Positions 62,214 to 64,000 of a stretch of DNA of 64,000 nt are shown one piece after another (within the stretch, counting starts at the first letter, position 1; every line of letters begins with the position of its first letter). Made by a program: the position numbers and the translations under genes. Source of the DNA: Murdochiella vaginalis (lineage in GTDB: Bacteria; Bacillota; Clostridia; Tissierellales; Peptoniphilaceae); contig NZ_LT632322.1 of the NCBI RefSeq assembly GCF_900119705.1, positions 248,001 to 312,000 on the forward strand. Direction: 5' to 3'. Under the pieces are notes generated by a model that saw nothing but the letters and a program-made list of their open reading frames with translations, searched no databases and was not told where the DNA came from.

Positions 62214-62528
62214 AGTGGTGGTGGTTTAGCGAAAACGCCTTTCCACCACCATCGTTTATCCCCTCGGCGATGGTGGGGATTTAGCGAAAACGCCTTTCCA
62301 CCACCATCGTTTATCCCCTCGGCGATGGTGGGGATTTAGCGAAAACGCGTTTCCACCACCATCGTTTATCCCCTCGGTGATGGTGGGGATTTAGCGAAAA
62401 TGCTTTTCCACCACCATCGCTTATGCCCTCGATGATGGTGGCAGTAAGTCGAAAACGGGCTTTCCCCACCATCGTTCATGCTCTCGCTAATGGTGGTGGT
62501 TTGGCGAAAACGGGCTTTCCCCACCATG
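62214..62528. repeat. Hairpin array A2: about six units, exact 55-bp period
   Basis: GATGGTGG occurs at 62269, 62324, 62379 and 62434, with degenerate left arms at 62214 and 62489, all 55 bp apart. Right arms CCACCATC and loops with TTTAGCGAAAACGC match array A1, 20 kb away. Spacers read mostly GTTTATCCCCTCGGC. Confidence 0.94.
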
Positions 62529-62602
62529 GCCGCATAGGGGGCCAACTTGCCGTGTCGCTTTCCTTTCACAGACTTCTCTCTATGTTTTTTTCTTTTAGGT
62601 CT

Positions 62603-62638
62603 CACATCAATTGTATCTCTACACACATCAATTGTATC
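62603..62638. promoter_or_regulatory. Two 15-bp direct repeats at 21-bp spacing upstream of the ABC genes
   Basis: CACATCAATTGTATC is repeated exactly at 62603 and 62624, followed by TCTACA and GTTACA. A spacing of two helical turns suggests cooperative binding by a regulator, about 100 bp before the ABC transporter start. Confidence 0.6.
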
Positions 62639-62737
62639 GTTACAGAACATAGTCACCGCGCTATGATTTTCGTTGCGTGTGAACAAAAAACATGACACAA
62701 TAGTTGCGTATGTAAATCGCAATTTTGAGGAGGCATT

Positions 62738-63553
62738 ATGATCGAACTGCAAGGCATTACGAAAAAATTCGGCGACAAGGTCGCCGTGGACCATCTTTCT
62801 TTGACGTTGGAACCGGGAACCATCACCGGTTTTATCGGCCCGAACGGCGCCGGCAAAACCACTACCATCCGAATGCTTTGCGGCATTCTTCGCCCGGATG
62901 AAGGGAAAATTACCATTAACGGCATTGACCTGCGACGCGATCCCATCAAGGCGAAAGAACAGTTTGCCTATGTTTCCGATGATCCCGACCTGTTTACGGC
63001 ACTAAAGGGGACGGAATACATTAATTTTATCTGCGACATCTATCGCGTACCGAAAGAAGAACGCGAAGCACGCCTTCTGGAGCTGTTGGATACGTTTGAA
63101 ATGCGTGAGGCGGTCGGGGATCGCATTTCCTCGTATTCCCATGGTATGCAACAGAAAATTCATATCATTGCCGCTCTAATGCATGAGCCGAATATTTGGA
63201 TTATGGATGAGCCCATGACGGGTCTGGATCCGCAGGCTTCGTTCCTGCTCAAAAAACGCATGAAGGAGCACGCAGCGAAGGGCAACATTGTGTTGTTTTC
63301 GACGCACGTCCTCGAAGTGGCGGAAAAGCTTTGTGACCGCATTGCCATCATCAATAAAGGGCAGATGAAATACACCGGAACGCTGGAAGCCTTGCAACAA
63401 CAGTATCCGAACCTGACGCTGGAGCAGATCTTCCTGCGCGTGACGGAATCGCGCGTCTTGGCGGAAGAGGAAAAAGATGCGCAAGACGGTGGGAATCATG
63501 TGCCCGGGCAAGACGCACAGGACGAACAGGAAGAGGAAGGACAGGAAGTATGA
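62738..63553 (+). CDS. ABC transporter ATP-binding protein
   Basis: A 271-residue ABC ATPase. Walker A is GPNGAGKTT (about 34-42), the signature is SYSHGMQQK, Walker B is IWIMDEPMTGLDP and the switch His is in LFSTHVLE. The C-terminal ~30 residues are an acidic Gln/Glu/Asp tail. It overlaps the permease by 4 bp (ATGA). This is a type of two-gene exporter with unknown substrate. The start follows GAGGAGGC. Confidence 0.93.
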   Translation: MIELQGITKKFGDKVAVDHLSLTLEPGTITGFIGPNGAGKTTTIRMLCGILRPDEGKITINGIDLRRDPIKAKEQFAYVSDDPDLFTALKGTEYINFICDIYRVPKEEREARLLELLDTFEMREAVGDRISSYSHGMQQKIHIIAALMHEPNIWIMDEPMTGLDPQASFLLKKRMKEHAAKGNIVLFSTHVLEVAEKLCDRIAIINKGQMKYTGTLEALQQQYPNLTLEQIFLRVTESRVLAEEEKDAQDGGNHVPGQDAQDEQEEEGQEV

Positions 63554-64000
63554 GCCGTTTTTGGAGTCTTGTGAAAGTCAACGCCATCCTGTCGCTTAAC
63601 CGCAGCGGACAGACGCTAAACCGCAGCAAAAAAGCGAAAAGCAACGGCATGCTCGTCACGATCGCGCTTTTCCTTTTTGCCGGTGGCATGTTCTTTCTTT
63701 CCGGCCTGACGATGGCGCACAATTTTGCTTCGCTGGGGTTGATGCAACAGTATTTTGCCTACGCTTGCATGATGGGCTTGGCCATGACGACGACGGTCGT
63801 ATTTACCTTCGCTGCGGCGACGCTGTTCTACTCGTCGGATGCGCAGGTGTATTTGGCTATGCCGCTGTCTCCACGGGAAATTTTGGGCGCAAAACTGGTC
63901 AGCCTTCTTCTGCAATCCTATCTGATGCAGCTGCTTATTTTTCTGCCGACCGCTCTTGCCGGCATAGTTTCGGCGTTTTCGCTGCAGAGTTTGTTGGCGT
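63550..64000 (+). CDS. ABC exporter permease (3' end outside window)
   Basis: The first 150 residues of a membrane protein. After a basic N-terminus (SLNRSGQTLNRSKKAKS) come at least three helices: about 34-56, 66-92 and 118-146. The segment YLAMPLSPREILGAKL is common in large ABC-2-type permeases. Translationally coupled to the ATPase by ATGA. The C-terminus and substrate are unknown. Confidence 0.85.
   Translation, partial: MSRFWSLVKVNAILSLNRSGQTLNRSKKAKSNGMLVTIALFLFAGGMFFLSGLTMAHNFASLGLMQQYFAYACMMGLAMTTTVVFTFAAATLFYSSDAQVYLAMPLSPREILGAKLVSLLLQSYLMQLLIFLPTALAGIVSAFSLQSLLA

Noticed and set aside
1-64000. tRNA, rRNA or intact insertion sequences
   Set aside because: I looked for tRNA arms, rRNA segments and transposase motifs (DDE, HUH, IS-type inverted repeats) and saw none I could support.

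Overview
The window is from a low-to-medium G+C Gram-positive anaerobe, most likely a member of the Peptoniphilaceae/Tissierellia (anaerobic cocci). I infer this from the chromosome-origin-proximal order mnmE-mnmG-rsmG-cinA-parA-parB, the amino-acid fermentation genes (NAD-type glutamate dehydrogenase, two-subunit iron-sulfur serine dehydratase, phosphate acetyltransferase), a class C sortase pilus locus, and strong AAGGAGG-type ribosome binding sites. A genus such as Murdochiella would fit the roughly 50% G+C, but I cannot prove it from sequence alone. No tRNA, rRNA, CRISPR array or intact insertion sequence was recognised.

Layout. 1-8.7 kb: tRNA-modification and chromosome-segregation genes with four parS sites between rsmG and cinA, then a DUF4446 membrane protein and pta. 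8.7-18.8 kb: housekeeping genes (pncB, HAD phosphatase, DUF1622-thioredoxin-thioredoxin-reductase-like cluster, DegV, fumC, glycosyltransferase, murI-gdh). 18.9-20.3 kb: an SPFH membrane protein translationally linked to a small ribbon-helix-helix-like protein. 20.5-36.4 kb: a pilus locus made of a giant tip adhesin of about 3275 residues (predicted thioester domain, eleven CnaB/SpaA-type repeats, a vWA-like domain), a major pilin, a base pilin and two class C sortases. Its 190-nt tip-pilin spacer holds a candidate leader peptide and hairpins. 36.7-38.9 kb: an ECF sigma/anti-sigma pair and two paralogous small membrane proteins. 39-42.1 kb: serine dehydratase and an SDF-family symporter. 43.3-47.1 kb: class Ia ribonucleotide reductase behind a promoter with paired NrdR-like boxes. 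47.4-53.1 kb: GNAT, MATE, HerA-like ATPase, aminotransferase. 53.6-55.2 kb: an AbiEi/AbiEii-type toxin-antitoxin pair with a 34-bp palindromic operator on its promoter. 56-59.5 kb: a two-component system. 60.4-64 kb: RNase Z, an orphan A24-type peptidase, a truncated KilA-N remnant and the start of an ABC exporter.

The least explained content is intergenic. Five arrays of short hairpins occur with strict periods (55 bp, 54 bp or 53 bp), in two sequence families that share the same architecture (8-9 bp stem, GAAAA-containing loop, 15-16 bp spacer). A double- or triple-hairpin module accompanies the GTAGAG-type arrays. A different inverted-repeat-bounded element sits directly after the stop codons of sdaAA, nrdB, the aminotransferase and the histidine kinase. 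These together form a dispersed repeat ecology that I do not recognise as a named family and consider the best candidate for something undescribed.
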